Positions 27,809 through 27,996 of a stretch of 27,996 nt of DNA are shown piece after piece. Source of the stretch: Chara braunii (Eukaryota > Streptophyta > Charophyceae > Charales > Characeae); contig BFEA01000588.1 in NCBI GenBank assembly GCA_003427395.1, forward strand, positions 706,881-734,876. Reading direction: 5' to 3'. Numbering within the stretch: position 1 is the first letter of the stretch; every line of letters begins with the position of its first letter. The position numbers and the translations under genes were made by a program. The notes under the pieces were generated by a model. It worked only from the letters and a program-made list of their open reading frames with translations, was not told the origin of the DNA and searched no databases.

Positions 27809-27996
27809 ACCATGGGCATAGGAAGGGCCAAAACTAAGAGGAAGGGTCTAAAAAAGGGCCCTAACGACCACTTGACACTTGGCATGCTAGAAAAAAAAGA
27901 AAAAAAAAGAAAATGAGAGAGAATAAGACAACAAGAGTGAGAGGGAGTGAGTGAGTTGGCCGTTAGTAGGGACTGACACAAGTAGGGACTGACAGG

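Larger units (their letters stand above)
9061..27996 (+). mobile_element. Giant degenerate Ty3/gypsy-class LTR retrotransposon (5' limit uncertain, 3' LTR cut by window end)
   Basis: On the plus strand the order is: four accessory ORF copies, Gag with CCHC knuckle, protease, reverse transcriptase, RNase H, integrase with GPY/F module, post-pol ORF, long repeat-rich 3' region, polypurine tract, and an LTR beginning TGTCGGGAC. RNase H before integrase defines the Ty3/gypsy order and excludes Copia. From the first accessory ORF to the PPT alone is about 14.9 kb, so the element is far larger than a typical 5-8 kb gypsy element and comparable to giant plant elements such as Ogre, which also carry an ORF upstream of gag. 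I see no sequence evidence that it belongs to Ogre itself. Many stops and frameshifts show the copy is inactive. The left end is not resolved. Confidence 0.85.
26772..27996 (+). mobile_element. Putative 3' LTR, left part (truncated by window end)
   Basis: The segment starts TGTCGGGAC right after the PPT; TG and the TGTCGGGA word are typical of plant gypsy LTR starts. The first 24 bases can form a hairpin (CGGGAC/GTCCCG). No ORF is credible. Inside are 26-bp tandem repeats, a hairpin enclosing a TATA-like word, and an A-rich tract (27892-27914). At least 1225 bp long; its CA end is not seen. Because no copy of this sequence exists at the left of the window, direct LTR-LTR comparison is impossible here. 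Confidence 0.65.

Overview
The window looks like repeat-dense heterochromatin from a eukaryotic, probably plant-lineage (streptophyte), nuclear genome. It has three parts: a long satellite DNA array, a poorly resolved leader region, and one very large, decayed Ty3/gypsy-class LTR retrotransposon. I see no ordinary host gene, no bacterial-style operon, no rRNA and no convincing tRNA. Purine-rich coding, a CCHC Gag, PR-RT-RNaseH-INT domain order, a GGGGGG-containing polypurine tract and a TGTCGGGAC LTR start all fit plant-type Ty3/gypsy elements. Assignment to a particular clade (a charophyte alga is one possibility) is only a guess.

Region by region. Bases 1 to about 8800 are roughly 95 head-to-tail copies of a 92-bp satellite monomer, organised into a higher-order repeat of about 3.2 kb (35 monomers). 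The array decays at its right edge into unique sequence, a (CT)n microsatellite and a pyrimidine tract (8801-9060). Bases 9061-11854 hold no credible gene; they may be a 5' UTR or part of a long, left-truncated 5' LTR.

Bases 11855-14987 carry the most unusual feature: four tandem, diverged copies of one unrecognised protein upstream of gag. Copy 1 is C-terminally truncated, copies 2 and 4 are broken by stops and frameshifts, and copy 3 (13263-14054, 263 aa) is intact. The four share motifs at matching spacing, so one accessory ORF was duplicated repeatedly inside the element and only one copy stayed open.

Bases 15439-21902 are gag-pol: an N-terminal charged Gag region, Gag core, CCHC knuckle, protease with an altered active site (DEG), reverse transcriptase (YIDD), RNase H, and integrase (H-H-C-C and a D-x35-E spacing) with a GPY/F module. 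Pol has a single dominant frame interrupted by many stops, plus frameshifts. A post-pol ORF (22280-23143) encodes an acidic protein with SUMO-interaction-like motifs.

Bases 23144-26771 are a long 3' noncoding region with four unrelated minisatellites (40, 14, about 65 and 38 bp), a run of short inverted repeats, and two copies of a PPT-like sequence. A putative 3' LTR begins at 26772 and runs off the window. No matching 5' LTR segment is visible, so the element is either left-truncated next to the satellite or has LTRs of several kb of which only non-overlapping parts are present.

How the parts would have worked together: Gag, protease, RT/RNase H and integrase are the replication machinery. 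The repeated pre-gag ORF and the post-pol ORF would be accessory proteins of unknown role. The stop codons mostly fit C-to-T type transitions, as expected for an old, methylated, silenced copy.
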